From assembly GCF_044904675.1 (NCBI RefSeq), contig NZ_JADIKJ010000009.1:136679-200678 (forward strand): a DNA stretch of 64,000 bases, given 5' to 3'. The position numbers and the translations under genes are program-made. Each line of letters starts with the position of its first letter. The stretch's first letter is position 1. This stretch comes from Dyella_B jejuensis. Its GTDB lineage: Bacteria; Pseudomonadota; Gammaproteobacteria; Xanthomonadales; Rhodanobacteraceae. A model generated the notes under the pieces. The model had not been told where the DNA came from, searched no databases, and saw only the letters and a program-made list of their open reading frames with translations. This document shows, piece after piece, positions 10,588-19,359 of this stretch.

Positions 10588-10957
10588 TCAATGCTACGCA
10601 GGTGTCACCGTGGCTGTCTGTTCGCAGGCCACAGGGCCGTCGGCGCACGCGGGGAGGGTACATGGATGTACCCGGCTTTGAGGAGCGAGGAAGGCAGACT
10701 GGCTGTCTGTCGAGACGACGGGCCGCACGCGGGGAGAGTGCATGGATGCACTCGGCTTTGAGGAGCGAGGAAGGCATGCGGACAGACAGCCACGGCCCCA
10801 ACGTATTGAATTTAAAATGATGGGGTGATGTCCAGAAGGCTTGCAGGCTGCGCCGCGCGGCTTGGCAAGACAGCCAGTCTTCCCGGCGCCGCGCAACACA
10901 ACCTGCAAGCCTTCTGGACATCATGCCACCTGCGTAGAATTGATCAGAGCATCCCTA
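10574..10957. repeat. Composite 384-bp palindromic element with terminal inverted repeats (copy A)
   Basis: The element is bounded by about 31-bp inverted repeats beginning TAGGGATGCTCTGATCAAT (10574-10604 and 10927-10957). Inside lie two tandem units, each with GCACGCGGGGAG, an 18-nt palindrome (GGGTACATGGATGTACCC, then GAGTGCATGGATGCACTC) and CGGCTTTGAGGAGCGAGGAAGG. A roughly 96-nt hairpin follows, with a perfect 21-bp outer stem (10827-10847 pairing with 10902-10922) and an inner stem ending AAGAC/GTCTT. No transposase frame is present. A second, inverted copy starts at 63802. It looks like a non-autonomous repeat of the MITE or REP/BIME type; that class is inferred. Confidence 0.85.
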
Positions 10958-10971
10958 GAGAAACATCCTGC

Positions 10972-11832
10972 GTGAATGCCGCTGTCCGCCGCCCCGGCGA
11001 TAACAAGCTCGGGGCCACCTTCATCTTTTCGCTGCTGGTCCACGGCCTGCTGCTGTTCGGCATTGGCGTCGGCTACGTCGCCACGCGGCCGGCGCTGCCC
11101 ACGCTGGATATCACCCTGGTCAACGTGGCCAACAACGACGCGCCGGACAAGGCCGATTTCCTGGCCCAGGCCAATAACAAGGGCGGCGGCGACAGCGACA
11201 AGGCCAGCCGGCCCTCGCAGCCGTTCTCCGGCCTGCTGCCACAGCCCGACAACGGCACTGCGCCACAGCATGTGGATGCTGCCACTCCCTCGCCGCAGCA
11301 GGCGACCAGCCAGCGCATGCTGACCACGACCGGCAGCGCCAGTTTCAGCGTCGACAGCGATACCGACAAGGACGCGCGCGATACCCCCGCCGACGCCGAC
11401 GAAGCGCGCGTCGAACAGGAAGCCGCGCAGCTTGCCGCCGAAGTGCGCCAGCAGAGTCAGGCTTACGCCAAGCGGCCGCACAAGAAATTCATCTCGGCCA
11501 GCACCAGGGAATACGCCTACGCTGCCTATATGCGCGGCTGGGTGGACCGGATCGAGCGCGTGGGCAATTTGAATTATCCCGAGCAGGCCCGCGAACAAGG
11601 GCTGCATGGCGATGTAATTCTTACCGTCGGCCTGAACCGCGACGGCACAGTGCGTAGCATCGACATCACGCAAAGCTCGGGCCATGCGCTGCTCGACAAA
11701 GCCGCCGAGGCGATCGTGAAATTATGCGCCCCGTTTCCGCCATTGCCGCCGGATCCCAAGGAAAAGGTCGATATCCTCTACATCACGCGGACCTGGCAGT
11801 TCCAGCCGGGAGACGTGCTGAAGACGCGATAG
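10972..11832 (+). CDS. tonB: TonB-family energy transducer
   Basis: 286-residue protein with a single N-terminal membrane anchor (about 15-36, FIFSLLVHGLLLFGIGVGYV), a long Ala/Asp/Gln-rich periplasmic spacer (about 60-185) and a C-terminal TonB domain (NLNYPEQAREQGLHGDVILT, then ILYITRTWQF). TonB proteins couple the proton gradient, through ExbB-ExbD, to outer-membrane receptors. The C-terminal domain is of the TonB/TolA type with a single copy. I chose the GTG at 10972; upstream in-frame codons read through the repeat element, whose right border is only 14 bp away. No strong Shine-Dalgarno is visible; AGAG lies about 12 bp upstream. Confidence 0.88.
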   Translation: MNAAVRRPGDNKLGATFIFSLLVHGLLLFGIGVGYVATRPALPTLDITLVNVANNDAPDKADFLAQANNKGGGDSDKASRPSQPFSGLLPQPDNGTAPQHVDAATPSPQQATSQRMLTTTGSASFSVDSDTDKDARDTPADADEARVEQEAAQLAAEVRQQSQAYAKRPHKKFISASTREYAYAAYMRGWVDRIERVGNLNYPEQAREQGLHGDVILTVGLNRDGTVRSIDITQSSGHALLDKAAEAIVKLCAPFPPLPPDPKEKVDILYITRTWQFQPGDVLKTR

Positions 11833-11847
11833 CGCGAGCGCAACGTC

Positions 11848-12438
11848 TCAGCGATCGTCGGGCATCCTGTGCTCATGGATCAGCTGCGAAGAGACCAGGC
11901 GCCCCCGGTGGTCGTAACGCAACACCACTACCCATCCGAATACTTGCGAAGGCCACTTGCCGCCGGGAATCAAGGTCGTCGGATCGCCGCCCAGGTCGCG
12001 GACCAGCTTGGGGAGCTCGCCGTGATGCCAGGCGATCAGCACGTGGTCTCCATGCGGGTCAGTTCGCAGGCTCTCGGCGAGTTCCCTGGTCTGTTTGTCG
12101 GTAAACCGATCGTCGATAGGCAGGCCCAGCGCCCGACTTAGTGGCGTGATGGTCAGGCGCGGACGCATGCTCGATGGAGAATCGGCGGTCGCATACAGCG
12201 CATTGGGCACCATCGGTTCGCCATCGAGCGTGAAATGCTCGAAATATCCGACATAGGCCTGTGCCCGCGCCACGCCTTCCGGAGCCAGGCCCGCGCCGCT
12301 TTCCGGCTTTTCGGCGTGGCGGATGATCATCACCGTGGCGTCGGCCAGGCCGCTGTCTGGTCGCACATGTTTGGCCGTGGCGGCGGCCGGCAGCAACAAG
12401 GCGACCAGGAACAATGCCAGCCAGGATGTGGACTTCAT
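11848..12438 (-). CDS. Exported histidine-phosphatase-superfamily protein
   Basis: 196-residue protein with a cleavable signal peptide (hydrophobic LALFLVALLLPAAATA, likely cut after ATA near residue 22). The catalytic RHAEK motif of the histidine phosphatase superfamily is at about 39-43 and the second catalytic His is probably in AWHHGELP. The substrate cannot be told from sequence. The ATG at 12436-12438 has a good GGAG site 10 bp upstream; the longer frame starting at 12558 lacks homology. It is convergent with tonB, with only a 15-bp gap. This periplasmic enzyme interrupts the otherwise usual tonB-yqgE order. Confidence 0.8.
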   Translation of the reverse strand: MKSTSWLALFLVALLLPAAATAKHVRPDSGLADATVMIIRHAEKPESGAGLAPEGVARAQAYVGYFEHFTLDGEPMVPNALYATADSPSSMRPRLTITPLSRALGLPIDDRFTDKQTRELAESLRTDPHGDHVLIAWHHGELPKLVRDLGGDPTTLIPGGKWPSQVFGWVVVLRYDHRGRLVSSQLIHEHRMPDDR

Positions 12439-12590
12439 TGGAACACGCTCCGTTGACAGTGACGGGCCAGCATAATGGCCCGCATCACGCACGAATGACA
12501 TCGCGATAACCTGCGCCGGTCCCCATTCAGCACGACGGTTGCCATACCTCGACAACACACGCGGTACGCCACAGTGCTTACAATGCCGCC

Positions 12591-13160
12591 ATGCAACCCA
12601 TCATGCCTCCCACTCTCGCCGGACAATTCCTGATCGCCATGCCCAGCCTGGCCGAACCTCCGTTTTCACGCGGCGTCGCGTTCCTGTGCCAGCACGATGA
12701 AGATGGCGCGGTGGGGTTGCTGGTGAATCAGCTTTCCGAATACCGCTTCGGCGATGTGCTCGCCCAGATGAAGCTCGATTGCACCGACCACGAACTGGCC
12801 GACGCCCCGGTATTGATCGGCGGTCCCGTGCAGCAGGAACGGGGCTTCGTGCTGCATCGCGAGCATGGGCATTGGGAATCGAGCTATCGCATCAACGCCG
12901 AATGGTCGGTCACCACGTCGCGCGACATCCTGATCGCGATGGCGGCGGGCGAAGGCCCGCGGCAGGCATTGATGGCGCTGGGCTACGCGGGCTGGAGCGC
13001 CGGCCAGCTGGAGCAGGAACTGAAAGACAACACCTGGCTCACCGCCGAAGCCAACGAGCGCGTGGTGTTCCACACGCCGCTGGAGGAACGCTGGAGCGCG
13101 GCGGCCGGCCTGGTCGGCGTAGACCCGCTGCAATTGCCAGGCTACGCGGGCCACGCATGA
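12591..13160 (+). CDS. yqgE: YqgE/AlgH family protein
   Basis: 189-residue member of the YqgE/AlgH family (UPF0301). Typical blocks are LAGQFLIAMPSL, FSRGVAFLCQHDEDGAVGLLVNQ, IGGPVQQERGFVLH and ALMALGYAGWSAGQLEQEL. Its biochemical role is not settled; a link with alginate regulation was proposed in Pseudomonas. The stop overlaps the ruvX start (ATGA), the usual yqgE-ruvX arrangement, indicating translational coupling. Two ATGs are possible (12591 or 12603); the family start lies at or near PTLAGQFL. Confidence 0.92.
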   Translation: MQPIMPPTLAGQFLIAMPSLAEPPFSRGVAFLCQHDEDGAVGLLVNQLSEYRFGDVLAQMKLDCTDHELADAPVLIGGPVQQERGFVLHREHGHWESSYRINAEWSVTTSRDILIAMAAGEGPRQALMALGYAGWSAGQLEQELKDNTWLTAEANERVVFHTPLEERWSAAAGLVGVDPLQLPGYAGHA

Positions 13161-13588
13161 GCTGCGCCCTGGGCTTCGACGTCGGCAGCAAACTTATCGG
13201 CGTCGCAGTGGGCAATCGCGTTACCGCCAGTGCACGCGCCCTCGGCACGATCGCCATGCGCGAGGACCAGCCCGACTGGACCGCGCTCGATGCCCTGCGC
13301 GGCGAGTGGTTGCCGGACAGCCTGGTGGTGGGCCTGCCGCTGACGCTCGACGGCGAGGAACAGCCGGCAAGCAGGCGTGCGCGCCGCTTCGCCGAGTACC
13401 TGCGCGAACGTTACCGCGTGCCGGTTGTGTTGATCGACGAACGACATAGCTCGCGCGAAGCTGCGCAGCGCTTTGCCGACGCGCGCGCCGCCGGCCTGAA
13501 GCGCCGCCGCGACGCCGCGCAGATCGACGCCGAAGCCGCCGCCGTCATCCTCGAGCGCTGGCTGCGCGAGGAAACCGGCGCGGCTTGA
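13157..13588 (+). CDS. ruvX: Holliday junction resolvase-like protein RuvX/YqgF
   Basis: 143-residue RNase-H-fold protein. The first catalytic Asp is in LGFDVGSKLIGVAVG. The conserved VVGLPLTLDGEEQPAS and LIDERHSS segments follow, and the last acidic residue is in RDAAQIDAEAAAVILERWL. Members have been implicated in 16S rRNA 5'-end processing, anti-termination and junction resolution; which applies here is not visible. It overlaps yqgE by 4 bp and is followed 36 bp later by pyrB, so the three are probably co-transcribed. Confidence 0.93.
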   Translation: MSCALGFDVGSKLIGVAVGNRVTASARALGTIAMREDQPDWTALDALRGEWLPDSLVVGLPLTLDGEEQPASRRARRFAEYLRERYRVPVVLIDERHSSREAAQRFADARAAGLKRRRDAAQIDAEAAAVILERWLREETGAA

Positions 13589-13624
13589 TATTCCAAACCT
13601 AAAACAACAACACAGACGGTCACC

Positions 13625-14551
13625 ATGAGCCCACGCCTGCGCCATCTCACCACGCTGGAAAATCTTCCGCGCGATTGCATCGAGCGTTTGCTCGATCGCG
13701 CCATCACCATGCGCGACGCCTGCGCGCATGGCACCCGCAAACTGGACCTGCTCAGCGGACGCACTATCCTCAATCTGTTTTTCGAGCCATCCACGCGCAC
13801 GCGCACCTCGTTCGAACTGGCTGCGCGCCGACTGGGCGCGGATGTGATCAATTTCGATATCGGCTTTTCGTCCACCAGCAAGGGCGAAGAGCTGTTCGAT
13901 ACCCTGCATACGCTGGAAGCCATGCACCTGGACGCGATCGTGGTGCGGCATAAGGTGTCCGGCACCCCCGACGAACTGGTGCGTCATGCGATGAGCGGCG
14001 TGTCGGTGATCAATGCCGGCGACGGCAACCGCGCACATCCGACCCAAGGCTTGCTCGATGCGCTCACCATTCGCCAGCACCGCCCCGACTTCAGCCGATT
14101 GATCGTGGCGATCTGCGGCGATGTGAAACATTCCCGCGTCGCGCGCTCGGACGTGCATGCTTTGGCCAAACTGGGTGCCAAGGAAATCCGATTGTGCGGT
14201 CCGGCGGCCCTGATGCCGGATGCCAGTGAATTTCCCGCCTGCACCTTCTACGAGGATTTCGACCAGGCGATCGAGGGCGCCGACGCGGTGATCATGCTTC
14301 GCCTGCAGAAAGAACGCATGGCCAGCATCGACCTGCCGGACGAGGCGGCGTACTTCCGCCAGTACGGCCTGGACAGCCGCCGCCTGGCATTGGCCGCGCG
14401 CGGCTGCCTGGTGATGCATCCGGGCCCGATCAATCGCGGTATCGAGATCGCCCCGGAAGTCGCCGATGGACCGCAGTCGCGCATCCTCGAGCAGGTGGGC
14501 AACGGCGTCTTCGTGCGCATGGCGGTATTGGGCGAGATGCTGGCGCGCTGA
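13625..14551 (+). CDS. pyrB: Aspartate carbamoyltransferase catalytic subunit
   Basis: 308-residue enzyme of pyrimidine synthesis that carbamoylates aspartate. The carbamoyl-phosphate motif FFEPSTRTRTSFE is at about 53-65. Other family blocks are AISVINAGDG-like VSVINAGDGNRAHPTQ, the HSRVARSD segment and the C-terminal VMHPGPINRG. Length equals that of typical catalytic chains. No pyrI-like regulatory subunit or pyrC follows; the next gene is an unrelated lipoprotein 164 bp downstream. No PyrR or attenuator structure is visible before it. Confidence 0.96.
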   Translation: MSPRLRHLTTLENLPRDCIERLLDRAITMRDACAHGTRKLDLLSGRTILNLFFEPSTRTRTSFELAARRLGADVINFDIGFSSTSKGEELFDTLHTLEAMHLDAIVVRHKVSGTPDELVRHAMSGVSVINAGDGNRAHPTQGLLDALTIRQHRPDFSRLIVAICGDVKHSRVARSDVHALAKLGAKEIRLCGPAALMPDASEFPACTFYEDFDQAIEGADAVIMLRLQKERMASIDLPDEAAYFRQYGLDSRRLALAARGCLVMHPGPINRGIEIAPEVADGPQSRILEQVGNGVFVRMAVLGEMLAR

Positions 14552-14715
14552 ACCGCGGCGCGCAGGTGCGGGCTCCTGTGAAGCATGGGCCTGGGCCCGC
14601 CGTATTCACGCCGGCATCATCGACGGATCGTCGACACGCACGACGCGCGGCGGCGACGGCGGCAATACGGCAAAGCAGGCATAATGCTCGCGATAACTAC
14701 ACCCCGGGGACGATT

Positions 14716-16488
14716 ATGCGTATGACCAAGCGCGTGCTGGCGCTGGCGTTGTCAGGCTTGATGCTGGCCGCCTGCTCGCACAAAGACAAGGATGCCCCCC
14801 TGGCCTTTGCGCCGGCGGACACGCCCTACGTACTGGCTAATCTGGACGTGCTCGACAACGACACGCGCCAGGCCATCCTGGCCCAGGTGGATGCGGAAAT
14901 GCCCTCGCAGGTCGCGCAGATGAAAGCGCAGGCCGACCAGCTCGCCACCAGCGATCCGGACATGGCCAAGTATCTGCGCACCGTGGCTGGCGAATTCGAC
15001 GGCAAGACGGCCGAGCAGGTCATCCAGGAAACCGGCGTCGATGCGAACGGCTATATCGCTTTCTATGGCCTGGGCCTGTCGCCCGTGCTGCGCATGCAAC
15101 TGGCCGACGCCAAGGCATTCGACGGTTTCGTTGCCAAGCTCCAGAGCGACTATGGCAAGAAGTTCGACACGGTCGCGATCGGCACGCAGAACTACCAGCG
15201 CTACGTCGCGCCGGCCTCGCACCTGCAATTCGTCATCGCGGTGGTCGGCAAGCAGGCCGTGTTGGCGATGCTGCCGGACGACGCCTCACAACCCATGCTG
15301 CGCCAGGCGCTGGGGCTGGACCGCCCGGCCAAGAGCCTGCAGGACACCGATCGCCTGACCGACCTGGCCAAGGCCAAGGGCTATGCGAAGTGGGCAGTCG
15401 GCGACGTCGACCTCACCCGCCTGTTGCCGCTGGTGGCCGGCGGCCAGGATCCGCTGGCGCAAACGCTGCTCAAGGCGCGCGCCGAAAGCGAATCGGCCAA
15501 GACCGGCGAACCGGTGGCAAACCTGATGCAGATGCCGCCCAGTTGCCAGACCGATGCCGCACGCATTGCCGCGCGCATCCCGCAGGTGAGCATGGGCTAC
15601 ACCACGCTGGACGAAAAGCATCGCGACATACGCTTCGACGTATCGCTGGCCAGCGACATCGTCAGCGCCTTCAATGGCCTGAAAGTGGAGCTGCCCGGCC
15701 TGGGCACCGACCCGACCGCGCCGTTCGAACTGAGCTTTGCCCTGCCGATGGCGCAGTTGCGCACATTTTGGGGCGCACAAGCCGATGCGGTCGCCGCCAA
15801 GCCATTTACCTGCCCGATGCTGGACAACCTCAACGACAGCTTCAGCAGCCTGGGCGAGAGCGTCCAGAAGGCAGCCGTGCCACCGATCGGTGATCTGCTT
15901 GGCCTGCATGTGGCGCTCGACAGCTATACCGCCAACCCCGGCGGCGGCATGCCGAAGTTTTCCGGCCGCGTGGTGATCGGCACCAACAATCCGGCCGGCC
16001 TGCTGGCGATGGCGCAAGTCACCAGCCCGCTGATCGCCGGCTTGAAACTCACCGGCAACGGCCAGCCGGCTGCCCTCCCCGCGCAGCTCACCAATGCGCT
16101 GGGCGAACCGGGCTGGGCGGCCATGGGCGACAAATCGCTCGGCCTCGCCGTAGGCGCGGATGAGAACGGCAAGCTGGCCGATCTGCTCAAGCAGCCGGGC
16201 GGCGATGCTGGCGAGCTGCTGCGCGTGCATCTGGATGGCGACATGTATGGCAGCTGGATCCATTTGCTGGAGCAGCGCGCGGAAACCGCCGCGGCGACGG
16301 CCGCCACCATGAATCCGGATGATGCCGACGCACAGGATGACCAGAAAAACACGGCGGCAGCATTAGCCAGCACCAAGGCGCAGTTCGCCGCCATGGAATC
16401 GGAAGCGGCCCACATCAAGGCGATCGGCGCGAACGTGCGAATGGAAGACCAGGGCCTGGTGATCACCACGCATACCGAGCTCAAATAA
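14716..16488 (+). CDS. Large putative lipoprotein of unknown function
   Basis: 590-residue protein with a lipoprotein signal peptide (MRMTKRVLALALSGLMLAAC, lipobox LAAC, lipidated Cys20). The mature part is Ala/Asp/Gln-rich, with no domain I can name. It reads like a two-lobed periplasmic protein: FAPADTPYVLANLDVLDND near the start is reminiscent of proteins written as hypothetical DUF3352-type, but I cannot confirm this. The C-terminal part has charged, probably helical segments (Glu/Ala-rich, about 510-575). I chose the ATG at 14716 because the signal peptide begins there; the frame extends upstream without homology. A strong terminator follows. Confidence 0.75.
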   Translation: MRMTKRVLALALSGLMLAACSHKDKDAPLAFAPADTPYVLANLDVLDNDTRQAILAQVDAEMPSQVAQMKAQADQLATSDPDMAKYLRTVAGEFDGKTAEQVIQETGVDANGYIAFYGLGLSPVLRMQLADAKAFDGFVAKLQSDYGKKFDTVAIGTQNYQRYVAPASHLQFVIAVVGKQAVLAMLPDDASQPMLRQALGLDRPAKSLQDTDRLTDLAKAKGYAKWAVGDVDLTRLLPLVAGGQDPLAQTLLKARAESESAKTGEPVANLMQMPPSCQTDAARIAARIPQVSMGYTTLDEKHRDIRFDVSLASDIVSAFNGLKVELPGLGTDPTAPFELSFALPMAQLRTFWGAQADAVAAKPFTCPMLDNLNDSFSSLGESVQKAAVPPIGDLLGLHVALDSYTANPGGGMPKFSGRVVIGTNNPAGLLAMAQVTSPLIAGLKLTGNGQPAALPAQLTNALGEPGWAAMGDKSLGLAVGADENGKLADLLKQPGGDAGELLRVHLDGDMYGSWIHLLEQRAETAAATAATMNPDDADAQDDQKNTAAALASTKAQFAAMESEAAHIKAIGANVRMEDQGLVITTHTELK

Positions 16489-16513
16489 CACACGCGCCAA
16501 CGAAAGCTGCAAC

Positions 16514-16545
16514 AAAAAAGGAGCCAGATATCGGCTCCTTTTTTT
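16514..16545 (+). terminator. Rho-independent terminator after the lipoprotein gene
   Basis: GGAGCC (16520-16525) pairs with GGCTCC (16533-16538) around a GATATC-containing loop. The stem is flanked by an A run on the left and a seven-T run on the right, so the A/T tracts extend the stem. It could work in both directions and also end minus-strand transcripts leaving pilU. Confidence 0.85.
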
Positions 16546-16614
16546 ATTCCCGCCCCTCGCGGGGAGAAAGCCTGGGACCTGTTCGCACTATTCGCGTAAG
16601 CAGGGTCGGTAGCG

Positions 16615-17784
16615 TCAACGTCGCAGGAAACCGCCGCCCAGGCCACTCTGGTTGCTGCGATCCTCTTCCAGCTCGACCCCTTCGAGGCCTTGCGACAAGG
16701 TATGCGCGTCACCGCCCTGCGACAGCTTGATGCGCAAGCGCACCTCATTGGAACTGTCGGCGTGGCGCAGTGCGTCCTCGTAGCTGATCTCGCCCGCCTG
16801 GTAGAGCGTCACCAGGCTCTGGTCGAAGGTCATCATGCCGAGGTTGGTGGATTCCTTCATCACTTCCTTCAGCTTATGGATTTCGCCCTGGCGGATGTAA
16901 TCCTGCACCAGCGGCGTGCCCAGCATCACCTCCATCGCCACGCGGCGCGCCTTGCCGTCAGGCGTCGGTATCAACTGCTGCGCGACGATGCCCTTGAGGT
17001 TCAGCGACAGGTCCATGAACAGCTGTTGGCGCCGATCCTCCGGGAAGAAATGCAGGATGCGGTCGATCGCCTGGTTGGCGTTGTTCGCATGCAGCGTACA
17101 CAGGCACAGGTGGCCGGTTTCGGCGAAGTTGATCGCGTATTCCATCGTTTCGCGGGTACGCACTTCGCCGATCAGGATCACGTCCGGCGCCTGGCGCAGC
17201 GTGTTCTTCAGGGCGTTTTCCCAACTGTCGGTATCGATGCCCAGTTCGCGCTGGGTGATGATGCAGCCTTCGTGCTTGTGCACGTATTCGATCGGGTCTT
17301 CGATGGTGATGATGTGGCCGGTCGAGTTCTGGTTGCGGTAACCGACCATCGACGCCAGCGAGGTGGATTTACCGGTGCCGGTCGCGCCCACGAAGATGAT
17401 GATGCCGCGCTTGGTCATCGCCAGCTGCTTGATCACCGGCGGCAGGCCCAGTTCCTCGATGCTCGGGATCTTCGATTCGATCCGGCGCAGCACCATGCCC
17501 ACGCAGTTGCGCTGGTAGAAGCAGGACACGCGGAATCGCCCCACGCCCTGCGCGGAAATCGCGAACTGGCATTCGTGCGTTTTCTCGAATTCCTCGCGCT
17601 GCGCCGGCGTCATCACGTTGATCACCATGTCGCGCGCCTGCTGCGTGGACAGCGGGCTCTGCGTGATCGGCACGATGCGTCCCTGCACCTTCATCGAAGG
17701 CGCCACGCCGGCCGTGATGAACAGGTCCGACGCTTTCTTGTGGACCATCAGTTTCAGGAACGAGGTGAAATCGAATTCGCTCAT
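16615..17784 (-). CDS. pilU: Type IV pilus retraction ATPase PilU
   Basis: 389-residue PilT-like secretion ATPase acting on the cytoplasmic face of the pilus machine as accessory retraction motor. Walker A is GATGTGKST (about 133-141), the Asp box is IITIEDPIEYVH, Walker B is VILIGEVRTRETM and the His box is LCLCTLHANNANQ. The C-terminal extension beyond the PilT length (Asp/Gln/Gly-rich, ending GLGGGFLRR) separates PilU from PilT. The ATG has a GGGAGC site 6 bp upstream. It follows pilT by 107 bp on the same strand. Confidence 0.95.
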   Translation of the reverse strand: MSEFDFTSFLKLMVHKKASDLFITAGVAPSMKVQGRIVPITQSPLSTQQARDMVINVMTPAQREEFEKTHECQFAISAQGVGRFRVSCFYQRNCVGMVLRRIESKIPSIEELGLPPVIKQLAMTKRGIIIFVGATGTGKSTSLASMVGYRNQNSTGHIITIEDPIEYVHKHEGCIITQRELGIDTDSWENALKNTLRQAPDVILIGEVRTRETMEYAINFAETGHLCLCTLHANNANQAIDRILHFFPEDRRQQLFMDLSLNLKGIVAQQLIPTPDGKARRVAMEVMLGTPLVQDYIRQGEIHKLKEVMKESTNLGMMTFDQSLVTLYQAGEISYEDALRHADSSNEVRLRIKLSQGGDAHTLSQGLEGVELEEDRSNQSGLGGGFLRR

Positions 17785-17891
17785 GGCGAGCTCCCAATGG
17801 GAAGGGAACAGGGAACGGAGCGCGGCGGATAGCTAGGGCAAGACACGCTTGCTTCGCTATCCCCTGCCCCTGCTTCCCATTCCCGGGGTCA

Positions 17892-18929
17892 TCACTTGAA
17901 CACTTCCTTGTTCTTCGCATAGCCGATCGCCTGCTGCCGCGCGATCACGCCGCGCTTGACCAGGTCGAGCAGGTTCTGGTCCAGCGTCTGCATGCCGTAT
18001 TGCTGGCCGGTCTGGATCGAGGAATACATCTGCGCCACCTTGTCCTCGCGGATCAGGTTGCGGATGGCCGGAATGCCGACCATGATCTCGTGCGCCGCCA
18101 TGCGGCCGCCGCCGACTTTCTTCAGCAGCGTCTGCGAGATCACCGCGCGCAGCGATTCGGACAGCATCGAGCGCACCATCGGCTTTTCGCCGGCGGGAAA
18201 CACGTCGATGATGCGGTCGATGGTCTTGGCGGCCGAGCTGGTATGCAGGGTGCCGAACACCAGGTGTCCGGTTTCCGCGGCGGTAAGCGCCAGGCGGATG
18301 GTCTCCAGGTCGCGCAACTCGCCGACCAGGATGAAGTCCGGATCCTCGCGCAGCGCCGAACGCAGCGCCTCGTTGAAGCCGTGCGTATCGCGATGCACTT
18401 CGCGCTGGTTGACCAGGCACTTCTGCGAGGTATGCACGAATTCGATCGGGTCCTCGATGGTGAGGATGTGGCCGTATTCGTTCTTGTTGATGTGGTCGAC
18501 CATCGCCGCCAGCGTGGTCGACTTGCCCGAACCGGTCGGACCGGTCACCAGGATCAGGCCCTGCGGCTGCTCGATCAGTTCACGGAAGATCTTCGGGCAG
18601 CCGAGATCGTCCAGGGTCAATACTTCGGAAGGAATGGTACGGAAAACCGCGCCCGCGCCGCGGTTCTGGTTGAAGGCATTGACGCGGAAGCGCGCCAGGC
18701 CGGGAATCTCGAACGAGAAATCGCACTCGTAGAATTCCTCGTAATCGCGGCGCTGCTTGTCCGACATGATGTCGTAGATCAGCGAGTGCACCTGCTTGTG
18801 TTCCAGCGCCGGAATATTGATGCGGCGCACGTCGCCATCCACGCGGATCATCGGCGGCAGGCCGGCCGACAGATGCAGGTCGGACGCCTTGTTCTTCACC
18901 GAGAAGGCCAGCAGTTCGGCGATGTCCAT
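17892..18929 (-). CDS. pilT: Type IV pilus retraction ATPase PilT
   Basis: 345-residue hexameric retraction ATPase, the usual PilT length. Walker A is GPTGSGKSTT (about 131-140). The Asp box is LTIEDPIEFVH, Walker B is DFILVGELRDLETI and the His box is LVFGTLHTSSAAKT. The AIRNLIRE motif needed for retraction is present (VGIPAIRNLIREDKV). I chose the ATG at 18929 (MDIAELLAFS), which has GAGGGGAT upstream. Together with pilU and the pil chemosensory operon it indicates functional twitching motility. Confidence 0.96.
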   Translation of the reverse strand: MDIAELLAFSVKNKASDLHLSAGLPPMIRVDGDVRRINIPALEHKQVHSLIYDIMSDKQRRDYEEFYECDFSFEIPGLARFRVNAFNQNRGAGAVFRTIPSEVLTLDDLGCPKIFRELIEQPQGLILVTGPTGSGKSTTLAAMVDHINKNEYGHILTIEDPIEFVHTSQKCLVNQREVHRDTHGFNEALRSALREDPDFILVGELRDLETIRLALTAAETGHLVFGTLHTSSAAKTIDRIIDVFPAGEKPMVRSMLSESLRAVISQTLLKKVGGGRMAAHEIMVGIPAIRNLIREDKVAQMYSSIQTGQQYGMQTLDQNLLDLVKRGVIARQQAIGYAKNKEVFK

Positions 18930-19359
18930 CGGATGTATCCCCTCAACCGATCGTCGGTATGAAAATGCGTGCCGCAAACAGGACGACGGGCGGTCACCTC
19001 GGATGGCTGCGCCGGCAGCGGGCGCATGCCCGCCTTGCCTTTCCCCCGGTCCCCTTTTGCTGCTCGACCGATACTACTCGGGGCAGCGGGCGGACAGCCA
19101 GTGTTTCTTGGTGCAGCAGGCCCGTGGCGATCATCAAATGCGAGCGTGCACACATAACCGCGACCGTGCGGGCGCCGGCCGCGTTGCCGTTTGCTTTTCC
19201 GCCTGCGGGGCGCCCGATTGGGGCAGGCTGCAGGCGGAGCGCTTGATACGGATCACCGCGAGCCTGCCCCCTCGCCTCAATCCTGCCCAAGAGGGAGAGC
19301 CATACTCATGGCCGCTCCGGTAAGGTATGTCACCTGGAACAACGCCGGACCAAGGCACC
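18930..19359. other. Divergent intergenic region pilT / proC without yggS
   Basis: 430 bp between pilT (minus) and proC (plus). In many gammaproteobacteria, including Pseudomonas, a yggS (PLP homeostasis) gene lies between pilT and proC. No reading frame here resembles it. Short frames lack coding character. I see no convincing terminator, tRNA or palindromic operator. Confidence 0.5.

Noticed and set aside
10825..10971. N-terminal extension of TonB through the composite element
   Set aside because: The extra 49 residues are translated repeat sequence; the membrane anchor follows the GTG at 10972.
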